From: Orrella daihaiensis
Lineage (GTDB): Bacteria > Pseudomonadota > Gammaproteobacteria > Burkholderiales > Burkholderiaceae_B
Length of the DNA: 64,000 nucleotides
Direction: 5' to 3'
Assembly: GCF_022811525.1 (NCBI RefSeq)
Contig: NZ_CP063982.1
Coordinates: forward strand, 1,116,001-1,180,000
Positions 28,606 to 37,405 of the stretch are shown one piece after another; position 1 is the first letter of the stretch; the number at the start of each line of letters is the position of its first letter. Position numbers and translations under genes: made by a program. Under the pieces are notes generated by a model. The model did no database searches. It saw only the letters and a program-made list of their open reading frames with translations, and was not told the origin of the DNA.

Positions 28606-30336
28606 GTGGCGATGGTGAACAAACGTTTAAGAGGGCGTTGTGCCCTAAGTCTCGTGCTCACGGGCGTACTTACCGGACTATCCATGCCAGCAGTGGCGCA
28701 GCGTGCGCCCGACGCTGGTTCGATCATGCGTGAGACCGAGCAGTTACGTCCACCCCAAGAGCCACGTTTGTCACCACGCACGATTGCCCCAGCACCGGTC
28801 AAGCCAGATCCTGATGCGGTTCAGTTTGTGATCAAAGCGTTTCGCTTGACTGGCGTTACGCTCGTTCCGATTGCCGAGTTACAGGCTTTGCTTAAGCCCT
28901 GGCTTAATCGTGAAATCACCTTCGAAGACCTCGACCGTGCGTTAGCCGCCATCGCCAACTTTTATCAGGAACGTGGCTGGTTTGTGCGACCACAGTTGCC
29001 AGCGCAAGACATCGTCGATGGCGTGGTAACCATTAACGTGATTGAGGCCAAGCTCGGTCGGGTAGAGCCGCAAATCACAGACGACATGCCGTTGTCGGCC
29101 AAGCGTGTTGAACGGTTTCTGACTGCGCGTCAGAAACCGGGCGAGCCGTTAAACATGGACGAGCTATCGCACGCCTTGACGGTATTGAATGAACAGCCCG
29201 GCGTGTCCGCTCAAGTGGCGCTTGCACCGAGTGGCGAGGCCGGTGCCTCAGATGTGATTGTCGAGACGATGCGCTTGCCATCGGTTAATGGCACCTTGCA
29301 AGTTGATAACTGGGGCGCAAAATCCACCGGTTACTGGCGTGGTACCGGCAACGTGAACTGGAACAATCCGTTTGGTTACGGTGACCAGTTTCAGGCCAAC
29401 GTCATGGCCAGCGAAGGCACACTCTATGGACGCCTGGGTTACAACATGCCGATTGGTTACGATGGCTGGCGTCTTGGCGTGTCATATTCTGCGCTGGCCT
29501 ACAAGCTACTTGGCGAGTTTGCGACCCTAAACAACAAAGGTAATGCCCAGACCTTGTTGGCAAACCTGAGTTATCCACTGATCCGACAACCTTCGGCCAA
29601 TGCCACCGTCACCTTGACGGGTTCGGATTCTAGCTACGAGAACAAGTACAGCCTGGAAAGTGACGAGATCTCGATCCGCAAGCGTGTCTCGACCGTATCG
29701 CTCGGGGTCACTGGCGATCGGGTCGATGATATCTGGGGCGGTGGCTTTAATGTGGGAGGCTTGACGGTCACAGGGGGCTACACCAATTTGTCTGGCACCC
29801 GAGCTAATCAGATTGCTGACCGTATTGGCGCCAATAGTCAGGGTACTTTTTATACACTCGCCGGTAATGGCGGTCGCTTGCAACGACTGACAGACAACAC
29901 CAGTTTGTGGTTCTCGATGTCTGGCCAGATGGCCTCACAAAACCTCGACTCCTCACAAAAGTTCAGTCTCGGTGGTCCGCAAGGTGTGCGTGCCTACCCA
30001 GTCTATGAAGCCACGGGTGATCAAGGCTGGCTCGGCACTGTCGAGGCACGCTATAACGTCACACCTGAAGCCCAGGCCAGTCTCTTTTACGACATGGGCT
30101 GGATTCAGCAATTCAAAAGCACTAGTCACCTTACGGAACTGCTCGGTCCCAACACCTATTACCTGAAAGGGTGGGGTGCGGCGATTTCTTATAACTACCA
30201 GAACTGGATCTCCGCCAAGTTCACCGTGGCCAGCAGAATTGGTGGCAACCCCGGCGCAAACCCCATCACCGGAGCCGATGGCGACGGGACTAACGACACG
30301 GTACGCTACTGGTTTAACTTGGTGGTTTACATGTAA
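28606..30336 (+). CDS. TpsB/FhaC-ShlB family outer-membrane transporter
   Basis: This is the outer-membrane partner of two-partner secretion and exports a cognate TpsA protein from periplasm to surface. The 576-residue product has a signal peptide ending near AVA-QRAP. A POTRA-type domain spans about 65-145 (FRLTGVTLVPIAELQALL through FYQERGWFVRP and VVTINVIEAKLG), followed by a second POTRA-like segment to about 215. The ShlB-type 16-strand barrel fills the rest, with the typical SLGGPQGVRAYP (an [LV]GG.xxVRGY-like lid motif) near residue 450. The GTG at 28,606 is used here; ATG at 28,612 is an equally plausible start, both downstream of AAAGG/AGGG. It sits directly after the small polyglutamine gene. 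Its natural substrate is presumably the giant exoprotein upstream. Confidence 0.93.
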   Translation: MAMVNKRLRGRCALSLVLTGVLTGLSMPAVAQRAPDAGSIMRETEQLRPPQEPRLSPRTIAPAPVKPDPDAVQFVIKAFRLTGVTLVPIAELQALLKPWLNREITFEDLDRALAAIANFYQERGWFVRPQLPAQDIVDGVVTINVIEAKLGRVEPQITDDMPLSAKRVERFLTARQKPGEPLNMDELSHALTVLNEQPGVSAQVALAPSGEAGASDVIVETMRLPSVNGTLQVDNWGAKSTGYWRGTGNVNWNNPFGYGDQFQANVMASEGTLYGRLGYNMPIGYDGWRLGVSYSALAYKLLGEFATLNNKGNAQTLLANLSYPLIRQPSANATVTLTGSDSSYENKYSLESDEISIRKRVSTVSLGVTGDRVDDIWGGGFNVGGLTVTGGYTNLSGTRANQIADRIGANSQGTFYTLAGNGGRLQRLTDNTSLWFSMSGQMASQNLDSSQKFSLGGPQGVRAYPVYEATGDQGWLGTVEARYNVTPEAQASLFYDMGWIQQFKSTSHLTELLGPNTYYLKGWGAAISYNYQNWISAKFTVASRIGGNPGANPITGADGDGTNDTVRYWFNLVVYM

Positions 30337-30381
30337 CGTCGCCACGTGAGCCTAGGGCAAATTGTGGCGTGCTATGGCGAG

Positions 30382-32790
30382 TTATGTTGAATTGTAAAGT
30401 TTAAGCGCCTTGATCAGGTCGACTAGCAGTCTGGCTAGCACGTTGAGTTTTTGCGGGCTGTTGTGTCTGTCGGATTGTAGGGAGACTTCGAGGGCAGCTG
30501 CCGCATCACTGACTTCAAATGCACCGAGTTGCTTGGCCGAGCCTTTCAAGCTGTGCGCCAAGCGTTTGGCCATGGCGATGCTCTCGGGGTGTTGCGGTGA
30601 GGTCAGCAGATGCGACAGTTGGTCGTGAAATCCTTCAAACTCCTCTACGAACACACGGGCCAGCAGGTCAAACATCTCCAGGCTGCCATCCATGGTGAGG
30701 TTGGCATGGTGGCGATTAATGCCAGCGATGGCAGGTATTGGGTTGTTGTCGCTCACAGCACTGGCATCTGATGGCCCGGTGTTACCGATGGCCTTCATGA
30801 TTTGTTCGACCATGCGGGCAGGCTGCACCGGTTTGGCAATCACATCGGCCATGCCCGCCTGACGTGCGCGGGCTTGTTGTTCAGCCAACAGGCCAGCGGT
30901 CATGGCCAGAATCGGCAGGTGATCCAGGGCAGGTATTTGCCGAATGCGTTGGGTGGCAGTCAAGCCATCCATGACCGGCATCTGCACATCCATGAGCACA
31001 CAGTCAAACGCCTGGCCTCGCACGTGCAGCACTTCAAGCGCAAGCTCCCCGTTTTCTGCGAGTTCGACCTCCGCACCTTCACGCTGCAAGAACGCGCGCA
31101 TGAGCCCTCGGATCGACAGGCTGTCGTCGACCACCAGCACTTTTAGGCCAGCCAGCGGTTTGCTGGCTGTGGGTTGCGCTGACGCACTTGCCTGGTGTGC
31201 ATCGGCGATCTGGGCGCGAGCTCTGGCAGGCTTGGTGGCATCTGCTACCGCCAGCGGCAACTCGACCCAGAAGGTGCTGCCTTGGCCAAGTGTGCTTTGC
31301 ACACCGATTTGCCCACCCATGAGCTCCACCAGCTCTTTGCTAATCGATAAGCCTAAGCCCGTGCCACCGTACTGTCTGGCAATGCCGGTGTCGCCTTGCA
31401 TGAAGGGGGTAAAGAGCTCAGGCAGTTGTTCATCAGGGATGCCCTTGCCGGTGTCGGTCACCGAGATCAGTAGCCGCACGGTATCAGGGGTGCGTTCGGT
31501 CAACTCAAACGATACGAGAATTGACCCAGCCTCGGTGAACTTCATGGCATTGCCCGCGAGGTTGCCGATCACTTGTTCAATGCGGCGTTGGTCGCCGATC
31601 AGGGTCGGCAGATCGGTTGGGGCGTGCTTGACAGTCAGGCTAAGGCGGCGCCCACCGACGGAGGCCTCAAAGGCCTGCACGTGCTTGATGAGATCACTGA
31701 CCTGAAACGGCAGTTCATCGGTGATGAGTTGGCCGGCCTCGATCTTGGATAGATCAAGGATGTCGTTCACAATGCCGAGCAGCAAGTTGCCGGCTCCTCG
31801 GATCTGTTCGATGGTCATTGTCTGACTGGCGCGGTCGCGGTCATCCGAGAGCAGATCGGTCAAGCCCAGGATCATGGTCAGTGGCGTGCGGATCTCGTGG
31901 CTCATGCGCATCAGGAAGTCACTCTTGATGCGTTCAAGCTCCTCAGCCCTGGCCTTGGCTTGTGCAAGTGACTCCTCGGCAAGCTTGCGATCGGTGATGT
32001 CGATCAAGACACCTTCCCAAACGGTCGAGCCATCTTCTAATTCACGAGGTGCTGATTCAGCCGCAATCCAGCGCGTTACTCCTTTGTTGAGGATTTTTGC
32101 CTCCCCAAAAAACGGCGCTTTGTTCTCAAATGCTTGCTTGTTTAGCTCTAGCCATCGGTCGTAGTCATCAGGATGAATGCAGGTGAATGCGCGCAGTGGG
32201 TCGCTTTCCAATTCCTCACGGGTCAGGCCAGTGAGCTGAACGAAACGAGGGCTCATGAACCTGAACTTGCCAAGCCCTCCCTCAGGTGGTTGCACCATGG
32301 TGTAGGTGCCGACAGGCAAATTCTCGGTCAACTCAAATGCAGTGCGCTCGAGCAATTGCCGAACGTCACGTAATTCGGCCTCTGCTCGTGCTTGCTGGCT
32401 GATATCGATAAAGGCCACCACAACGGAGGTCCCAACGAATGAACCATTCAGTAGTGTTCGTACTTTTGAGCCATCACGCGCACGGATCTCGACTTCACGA
32501 ATCGGAACTGTGCCTTGAGTCTTAAAGGCAATTTCTGCATCCCGATTCCAGCTGCCCATGACTTCGTGTCGATAGGCCTCGTCCGGATAAGCAAGCTCAG
32601 CCCAGCGATCGATGTCTGCGATTTCTTCCAGTGAATAACCGAATACGCGTTTGAACGCTTTGTTAATGAACGCCACGCGCATGGGAGTCTCTGCCACTTC
32701 AGCAAACGAGATCGGGAAAGGCAGGTTATCCATGACGATCAGCAATTCAGGCGTCATGACTTTGGAGAGGCTAAGGTCTGATAGGCTCAT
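30382..32790 (-). CDS. Tripartite hybrid sensor histidine kinase (PAS-PAS-HisKA-HATPase-REC-HPt)
   Basis: This phosphorelay kinase probably serves the response regulator encoded just upstream. The 802 residues run: PAS about 12-130; PAS/PAC about 150-270; a short coiled linker; HisKA with H298 in MRMSHEIRTPL; HATPase with N414 (GNAMKF), DTGKGIP (446-452) and GGTGLGLS (475-482); a receiver about 550-665 with D601 (LMDVQMPVMDG); and HPt with H746 (AHSLKGSAKQLGA). All phosphotransfer residues are present. No membrane-spanning segment or periplasmic sensor is visible, so it should sense a cytoplasmic signal through its PAS domains, unlike BvgS with its periplasmic domains. It ends 45 bases from the convergent tpsB. 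The call is firm; the signal is unknown. Confidence 0.95.
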   Translation of the reverse strand: MSLSDLSLSKVMTPELLIVMDNLPFPISFAEVAETPMRVAFINKAFKRVFGYSLEEIADIDRWAELAYPDEAYRHEVMGSWNRDAEIAFKTQGTVPIREVEIRARDGSKVRTLLNGSFVGTSVVVAFIDISQQARAEAELRDVRQLLERTAFELTENLPVGTYTMVQPPEGGLGKFRFMSPRFVQLTGLTREELESDPLRAFTCIHPDDYDRWLELNKQAFENKAPFFGEAKILNKGVTRWIAAESAPRELEDGSTVWEGVLIDITDRKLAEESLAQAKARAEELERIKSDFLMRMSHEIRTPLTMILGLTDLLSDDRDRASQTMTIEQIRGAGNLLLGIVNDILDLSKIEAGQLITDELPFQVSDLIKHVQAFEASVGGRRLSLTVKHAPTDLPTLIGDQRRIEQVIGNLAGNAMKFTEAGSILVSFELTERTPDTVRLLISVTDTGKGIPDEQLPELFTPFMQGDTGIARQYGGTGLGLSISKELVELMGGQIGVQSTLGQGSTFWVELPLAVADATKPARARAQIADAHQASASAQPTASKPLAGLKVLVVDDSLSIRGLMRAFLQREGAEVELAENGELALEVLHVRGQAFDCVLMDVQMPVMDGLTATQRIRQIPALDHLPILAMTAGLLAEQQARARQAGMADVIAKPVQPARMVEQIMKAIGNTGPSDASAVSDNNPIPAIAGINRHHANLTMDGSLEMFDLLARVFVEEFEGFHDQLSHLLTSPQHPESIAMAKRLAHSLKGSAKQLGAFEVSDAAAALEVSLQSDRHNSPQKLNVLARLLVDLIKALKLYNST

Positions 32791-33002
32791 ACTTTTTTCT
32801 CGCCAACCGCATCTAGGTTTCTCACACTAGTTGCGCAGGGGTTAATTGCCAGAGCTTTTTTATGAATTGATACGTCATCGTCAGCAATAATTCGGCCATA
32901 TTGAATACCCGACTGGTGGTCGATCCTACAGTGCGCACTGCAATCGCCAACCCCTACCACCAACCGCAACACCAGCCTGGTCTGGTAGTCGGGGACCCCG
33001 CG

Positions 33003-33683
33003 TCAGATGAGTCCATGTTCCTTGGCCACCGACAGGGCCCTAAGGCCTGAGCGCACGCCTAGTTTGCGATATAGGTTGGTGGTGTGAGTACGTACGGTGG
33101 TAATTGAGATGTTCATCGATTCAGCCGCCTCACGATAACTTTTGCCGGCGGCGAATTCCCGCAAAAGATGCAACTCACGCGGCGTTAGTCTTTCAATGGG
33201 ATTTTCGCCGCTGCCAAGGCTTTCGCGTCCGGCTAGCTTCAGAAAATAGCCTGCCAGTGATGGGCTAATCGGGTGCAGGCCACTGATCAACTGCTCTAGT
33301 GCTTTGGTGATCGATAGTGAGACGTCACCTTTGACGACATAACCAGTAGCACCCGCACGTACGGCCTCAAGCACGCGACGCTCGTTGTTCGCTACGGTCA
33401 GTACCATGATGGGAGTGTCTGGATGGTGTTTGACAAGATAGCGAATGATATCGACGCCGTCACCGTCGGGTAACTCGAGATCAACAATTGCCATTTGGTA
33501 GGGTGACGCTCCCGCCGGCATGCTCTGCATAGCCAGAAACGTGCTTGGAAATACGGCAACATGGCATCGAGGTAACACCATGGACAGACCTTTTTTAATG
33601 GCCTGCTGAAAAAAGCGATCATCTTCAACAACCAGAACATTGCATGCTGTGTTCGAACTGCTTGTTGCGCTTAAAGGACTCAT
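33003..33683 (-). CDS. NarL/FixJ (LuxR-type) response regulator
   Basis: This DNA-binding response regulator has 226 residues. The receiver domain (about 14-130) has the acidic pocket E20-D21-D22, phosphoacceptor D68 (AIVDLELPDGDG), T96 and K118. The C-terminal LuxR helix-turn-helix starts LTPRELHLLREFAAG and its recognition region reads NISITTVRTHTTNLYRKLG. It is the first gene of a pair; the hybrid kinase starts 212 bases further on the same strand, matching the bvgA-bvgS order. Closeness to the adhesin locus makes the adhesin operon a likely target, but no binding site was identified. The start is the ATG giving MSPLSATSSS. Confidence 0.93.
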   Translation of the reverse strand: MSPLSATSSSNTACNVLVVEDDRFFQQAIKKGLSMVLPRCHVAVFPSTFLAMQSMPAGASPYQMAIVDLELPDGDGVDIIRYLVKHHPDTPIMVLTVANNERRVLEAVRAGATGYVVKGDVSLSITKALEQLISGLHPISPSLAGYFLKLAGRESLGSGENPIERLTPRELHLLREFAAGKSYREAAESMNISITTVRTHTTNLYRKLGVRSGLRALSVAKEHGLI

Positions 33684-33917
33684 GGTGTTTCGATTTTTTA
33701 AGTGAATGCGGAATTACACCTCAATTCCACTCACAAAAGAATACTACTTCCATAGTAGATCTATGACTTTCATTCGATGTTTTTGGTAACTGGGGCCGGA
33801 TACGACTTGACTCCCTGCATTGTGTGTAAGTGATACACGATACTAGCTTTCCATGTTGCATTTTAGATACAAAGATTGTTCCAATTTCCATGATGTAGCC
33901 AAGTCGAGTCGGCATGT
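33684..33917. other. Intergenic stretch between the response regulator and the IS element
   Basis: This AT-rich stretch of 234 bases probably carries the response regulator promoter on the minus strand. I see no supported gene, terminator or clear repeat. A short minus-strand open frame here has no coding character. Confidence 0.4.
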
Positions 33918-33943
33918 TGACCTGTCTGGTTTTATCGAGCCAA
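33918..33943 (+). repeat. Terminal inverted repeat (orfB end) of the IS element
   Basis: This end begins TGACCTGTCTGG and ends TCGAGCCAA. It aligns with the reverse complement of the other end with about five mismatches and one single-base gap over 26-27 positions. Confidence 0.8.
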
Positions 33944-33945
33944 TT

Positions 33946-34800
33946 TCATGTAGAAACTCTGGCCCCAGTTGTTGACTTGTTTATCCATCCTGACACGAAC
34001 TCCAGTGGCGTTTGATATGCCAAACTGGAATGTGGTCTAACTGCATTGTAGTGTTTACGCCATGTCTCGATGATGACCTTTGCATGAGCCCTGCTGTAGA
34101 ACCAATTCATCGCTAGGCACTCATCACGGAACTTCCCATTAAAGCTCTCGTTGGTTCCGTTTTGCCAAGGCTTGCCTGGCTCAATCAGAAGATTACGCAG
34201 CCCTTTGTCTGCAGCCCACTCTAGTAGCGCCACACTGACAAACTCCGAGCCATGATCGCTTCTGAGCATCAGTGGGCAGCCTCGCTCTTCGATTAACTGT
34301 TCCAGAACCTGAATGAGTCGCTTGCTACGAATAGAGCCCGCCACATCAATATGCAAACTCTCCTTGGTGAACTCATCAATCATGGTCAAACACTTTAACT
34401 TCTCGCCGTTGGCACACCCATCAAAGACAAAGTCGTACGCCCAGACCTGATTCGGTGCAGTTGCCACAAAGGGTTGGCGATGCAGACTCCGATAACGCTT
34501 CTTTGGTCGCTTGGCGGGCACTTGCAGACCAGCCATAGCCCAAATCCTGGCGGCCTTATCTCGTCCAAGGGCGATGCCATCGCGTTGCAAAAAGATTCGC
34601 ACTCTGCGTGCGCCATACCGAGGGTACAACGCAGAGTAGTCTCGCATAGCTCGAATCACTGGCGCATCTTTGATGGGCATCTTGCACTGGTATACCAAAC
34701 CCGACCTAGCCACTCTAAGTAGCGTGCAAGCACGTCTTTGCGTCACCCCCCGACTGATCGCATATCGGGCTTGCTCCAGACGTGCCTGCACGCTCACCAT
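33946..34800 (-). CDS. IS3-family transposase OrfB (DDE integrase)
   Basis: This is the catalytic half of the IS transposase. The 284 residues comprise an N-terminal helix-turn-helix-like segment (about 45-75, MRDYSALYPRYGARRVRIF) and an rve-type integrase core with the DDE triad: D in WAYDFVFDG, D in LRSDHGSEFVS and E in NGTNESFNGKFRDECL. The C-terminus has the expected YNAVRPHSSLAYQTPLEF. It overlaps orfA in the -1 frame. The active transposase is expected to be the OrfAB fusion made by frameshifting at the A7 run in CAAAAAAATGG, so the overlap is not a mutation. Confidence 0.95.
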   Translation of the reverse strand: MVSVQARLEQARYAISRGVTQRRACTLLRVARSGLVYQCKMPIKDAPVIRAMRDYSALYPRYGARRVRIFLQRDGIALGRDKAARIWAMAGLQVPAKRPKKRYRSLHRQPFVATAPNQVWAYDFVFDGCANGEKLKCLTMIDEFTKESLHIDVAGSIRSKRLIQVLEQLIEERGCPLMLRSDHGSEFVSVALLEWAADKGLRNLLIEPGKPWQNGTNESFNGKFRDECLAMNWFYSRAHAKVIIETWRKHYNAVRPHSSLAYQTPLEFVSGWINKSTTGARVST

Positions 34801-35060
34801 TTTTTTGTTGCGATCTCCTTCATGACTTCGATCTCAAGATCTCGCTCAGCCAGTATCTTCTTTAACCGATTGTTCTCTTGCTCGAGCTGCTTGAGCCGCT
34901 TCACATCATCCGTACCCATGTCACCGAACTTCTTGCGCCACGCATAAATTGAGGGTTCACTCACGCCATGACGTTTCGCTACCTCTGATACAGGCACTCG
35001 ATCCGCCTCTTGCAAAATCCGAACAATCTGTTCGTCTGTAAACCTTTTACGCTTCATCAC
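34794..35060 (-). CDS. IS3-family transposase OrfA (helix-turn-helix protein)
   Basis: The 88-residue DNA-binding half of the IS transposase starts MKRKRFTDEQIVRIL, after a doubled Met. It has a helix-turn-helix (VSEVAKRHGVSEPSIYAW) and a leucine-zipper-like end (LKQLEQENNRLKKILAERD). It recognises the inverted repeats in related elements. The last codons ATKKW-stop sit on the slippery A-run used to produce OrfAB. Confidence 0.93.
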   Translation of the reverse strand: MMKRKRFTDEQIVRILQEADRVPVSEVAKRHGVSEPSIYAWRKKFGDMGTDDVKRLKQLEQENNRLKKILAERDLEIEVMKEIATKKW

Positions 35061-35099
35061 TGCTCCTCAGGTTTGAGGAGCCATTATCTCTAAATCACC

Positions 35100-35126
35100 T
35101 TGGCTCGAAAATCCCAGGACAGGTCA
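35100..35126 (-). repeat. Terminal inverted repeat (orfA end) of the IS element
   Basis: Read on the minus strand, it begins TGACCTGTCCTGGG and ends TTCGAGCCAA, matching the opposite end of the element. Confidence 0.8.
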
Positions 35127-35211
35127 CAGGAAGGTGGATGCTAGTTTTTGCTGCTCTAATCAGTTACCGTTATATTTCTTAGGTTGCTGCTGAACTCATA
35201 AGGAAATAGTC

Positions 35212-35709
35212 ATGCCGGTCAGTAAAACTTCGACAACCCAACGTAAATCGAGTGGGTCTGGTGCTGTATCAAAAACCGCTAACAAGACGGCTAGCAAAGT
35301 GACGGGTAGAACGGTGAATAAAACGACGAGTAAAACGCCGGTCAAAACCTCACCCGCAAAACCCGCTCCCGTGAAGACTGTCACCAAGGCGGCGAGCAAA
35401 GCAGCCACCAAAGCCCCCACCAAAAAAGCCGCTGCGCAAAAGCCAGCTGCTACTTCAAACTCGGACAAAGTCACCTTGCGCGGGCGTTCGGTTTTTCTGG
35501 TACAGACCACCTCAGCCGGTGTGACCGTGCGCACAGCCTGGTTATCTGAAGACAAAACATTGCGTGACATGGTTGCAGTGTTTCCTGATGTCAATTATGC
35601 CGTCACACTCATCGATGATCTCAAGCGAGAGGTGTTAAAGCACTTCTCTCAGGCAGCTCAAGTTGGCGCCCGGGCGATCGCTAGTCAACGCGCCACCAAA
35701 GCTAAATAA
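35212..35709 (+). CDS. Small protein of unknown family with histone H1-like basic tail (paralogue of the 28.1-kb gene)
   Basis: The family is not recognised. In this 165-residue protein, residues 1-85 are rich in Lys, Thr, Ala, Ser and Pro with repeated KT and KAA units, like bacterial histone H1-like tails. Residues about 89-159 form the same core as the protein coded at 28,136 (about 46 of 71 identical; shared motifs include HFSQAAQVGA and TT.AGV.VRTA). The start follows AAGGAAATAGTC. The gene begins 85 bases after the IS element. The basic tail could bind nucleic acid or another polyanion, whereas the paralogue has a polyglutamine tail instead; the core may therefore be a common interaction module. 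Function is unknown. Confidence 0.85.
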   Translation: MPVSKTSTTQRKSSGSGAVSKTANKTASKVTGRTVNKTTSKTPVKTSPAKPAPVKTVTKAASKAATKAPTKKAAAQKPAATSNSDKVTLRGRSVFLVQTTSAGVTVRTAWLSEDKTLRDMVAVFPDVNYAVTLIDDLKREVLKHFSQAAQVGARAIASQRATKAK

Positions 35710-35742
35710 ACCCGCTGACGAAATCCCTGGGGCAGCAATAAA

Positions 35743-35773
35743 AAACCGGCCAGTGTTGAGCATTGGCCGGTTT
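35743..35773. terminator. Bidirectional rho-independent terminator
   Basis: The hairpin AAACCGGCCAGTG / CATTGGCCGGTTT has one mismatch and a 5-base loop. It has a run of A on its left side, giving a good U-tract for minus-strand transcripts from the amidase operon. It lies between two convergent genes and probably serves both. Confidence 0.8.
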
Positions 35774-35843
35774 GGTATATGGATTAGAAACTAGATACCT
35801 ACCTGATCAAGGTATCGATTGACTCGATAAGTTGGCCTACGTG

Positions 35844-36050
35844 CTAGGTGCTTTCCTCTTCGTAAGACGCATGTTGCTTTTGCAGGTTGGGTTTTTCTTT
35901 GGTCGAAAGCTTGAAGTCATAGACCACTAACAAAACACCAAACACCAGCAAAATAATCAATGGAATCTCTTTGAGCTTCCAGATGTAGGGCAACAGAAAC
36001 AGCACCAATAGCGCAGTTGCAATGATCGCAGTCGATTTGTAGTTCATCAT
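35844..36050 (-). CDS. Small two-helix membrane protein
   Basis: This 68-residue protein has two hydrophobic helices (about 7-24 and 29-45) joined by a short KLKEIP turn and a charged C-terminal tail. Its ATG overlaps the amidase stop as ATGA, so it is the last gene of the TRAP-amidase operon and probably translationally coupled. The family is not recognised and no function can be assigned. Confidence 0.75.
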   Translation of the reverse strand: MMNYKSTAIIATALLVLFLLPYIWKLKEIPLIILLVFGVLLVVYDFKLSTKEKPNLQKQHASYEEEST

Positions 36051-37405
36051 GACTCTCCAGTGATGGCGTCAAAGTTGTTGATGAGCCAGTTGGCAGTGCG
36101 TAACAGGCGAGCGTCATCATGGCGCGCACCTACGAGTTGAATGCCAATTGGTAACCCCGCCTCTGATTGAAGCAGGGGCAGGGTGATGGCTGGCATGCCG
36201 GTGTATGACCAAAGCGCGTTCATGACGGAGTCACCAGTGCTGTCTAACCCTTTTGGGGCCGGTCCAAGTGAGGCTGGCGTGATGATGGCATCAAACCGCT
36301 CAAAGAACTCATCAAATCCAGCCGTGACTGGCTCAATCGCTCGCTTGGCCTTGAGGTAGTCAAACGCATTGACCTGCCTGCCTCGTTCAACGATGGATTT
36401 TGTACGCTCGTCTACCTGCTCGCCTGAATGACGCATGTGCTCGTCCATGGCCACGGCAAACTCGGCATCCATGAGTATCTTCAGGTTGTCTATACCCGTA
36501 TTGGCCACAGTCGGCAGTTCAATGGTGGGGGTTTCTTCACCCATGGCCTCAGCCAGGGCGTCAAATGCCTCGCGTGCCTCTGGATCCATTTGTTCCCATT
36601 GCGGGGTCTTTACAAACACAAACTTTGGTTTGAATGGTGGCTCAGACAGGGCGGTGTCCACCAAGACCCGCGGCAATACGCCTTTCGTGGTTGCATCGTC
36701 GTCGTCAGCCGCAATTAATGTCTGCGCTACGAGTGCCACGTCTTCAATGTTTCGGCCAAACACCCCAACCTGATCAATGGTGTCGCAAAGGGGTTGTAGG
36801 CCACTGCGCGAGATCAGCCCACGCGTGGGCTTAAAGCCAATCACCCCACAAAACGACGCTGGCCGGATGACTGATCCTGCCGTCTGTGTCCCGATGGCTA
36901 CAGGCACCATGCCAGCGGCGACTGCCGCAGCACTGCCGGACGAGGAGCCACCTGGCGTGTGCTCTAAGTTGTGCGGATTGCGTGTCTGCGCTGGCTGCCC
37001 AAGACAAAAGGCAGGCATTGCCGTTTTCCCAAAAATAATCGCGCCCTGGTTGCGCAGCAGCTTGGCCACTTTGGCATCCCAGCGCGGCTGTCTGCCTGCC
37101 AACGAGGCCGAGCCAAACTCGGTGGGCATGTCAAAGGTGTCAATGGCATCTTTAAGCGCAATCGGCACACCTGCGAGCTTGCCCAAATCACCACCGATTG
37201 CCCGGCCACGGTCCAGGATCTGAGCCTGCACCATCACCGCTTCGCGGTTTAAATAGGCAAAGGCGTGCAGCTTTTCTTCAAGCGGCTCGGCATAATCCAG
37301 GAACGCCTGAGCGAGTTCTTCAGCCGTGTGCTGGCCACTTGCCACCATCTCGCGGATGGCAACAGCGGTCAGCTCGTGGATGGCAACAGTATCTTTACTC
37401 ATCAT
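36047..37405 (-). CDS. Amidase signature family hydrolase
   Basis: This enzyme hydrolyses a carboxamide bond; the substrate is not evident. The 452 residues carry the Ser-cisSer-Lys triad: K85 in VPIALKDAID, the Gly/Ser loop PGGSSSGSAAA at 151-161 and nucleophile S178 in TQTAGSVIRPA. No GatB or GatC partner is nearby, so it is not obviously the tRNA amidotransferase subunit. It follows the TRAP large permease with its ATG two bases before that stop codon on the other side, and it overlaps the small membrane gene. The operon suggests that the imported compound is an amide or yields one, which is inference. Confidence 0.9.
   Translation of the reverse strand: MMSKDTVAIHELTAVAIREMVASGQHTAEELAQAFLDYAEPLEEKLHAFAYLNREAVMVQAQILDRGRAIGGDLGKLAGVPIALKDAIDTFDMPTEFGSASLAGRQPRWDAKVAKLLRNQGAIIFGKTAMPAFCLGQPAQTRNPHNLEHTPGGSSSGSAAAVAAGMVPVAIGTQTAGSVIRPASFCGVIGFKPTRGLISRSGLQPLCDTIDQVGVFGRNIEDVALVAQTLIAADDDDATTKGVLPRVLVDTALSEPPFKPKFVFVKTPQWEQMDPEAREAFDALAEAMGEETPTIELPTVANTGIDNLKILMDAEFAVAMDEHMRHSGEQVDERTKSIVERGRQVNAFDYLKAKRAIEPVTAGFDEFFERFDAIITPASLGPAPKGLDSTGDSVMNALWSYTGMPAITLPLLQSEAGLPIGIQLVGARHDDARLLRTANWLINNFDAITGES

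Larger units (their letters stand above)
33918..35126 (-). mobile_element. IS3-family (IS407-like) insertion sequence, apparently intact
   Basis: The element is 1,209 bases long and bounded by imperfect inverted repeats that both begin TGACCTGTC and contain TCGAGCCAA. It carries overlapping orfA and orfB with a slippery A-run at the junction, the standard IS3 arrangement. The DDE residues are intact, so it may be active. No matching target-site duplication of 3-5 bases is visible: the left flank ends ATGT and the right flank begins CAGG. This suggests a past rearrangement between copies or loss of the duplication. Confidence 0.9.

Noticed and set aside
33721..33915. Minus-strand frame of 64 codons between the response regulator and the IS
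   Set aside because: No ribosome-binding site, unusual composition and position in a likely promoter region.
34794..34800. Apparent frameshift between orfA and orfB of the IS
   Set aside because: The -1 offset at an A7 run is the normal programmed frameshift arrangement of IS3-family elements.
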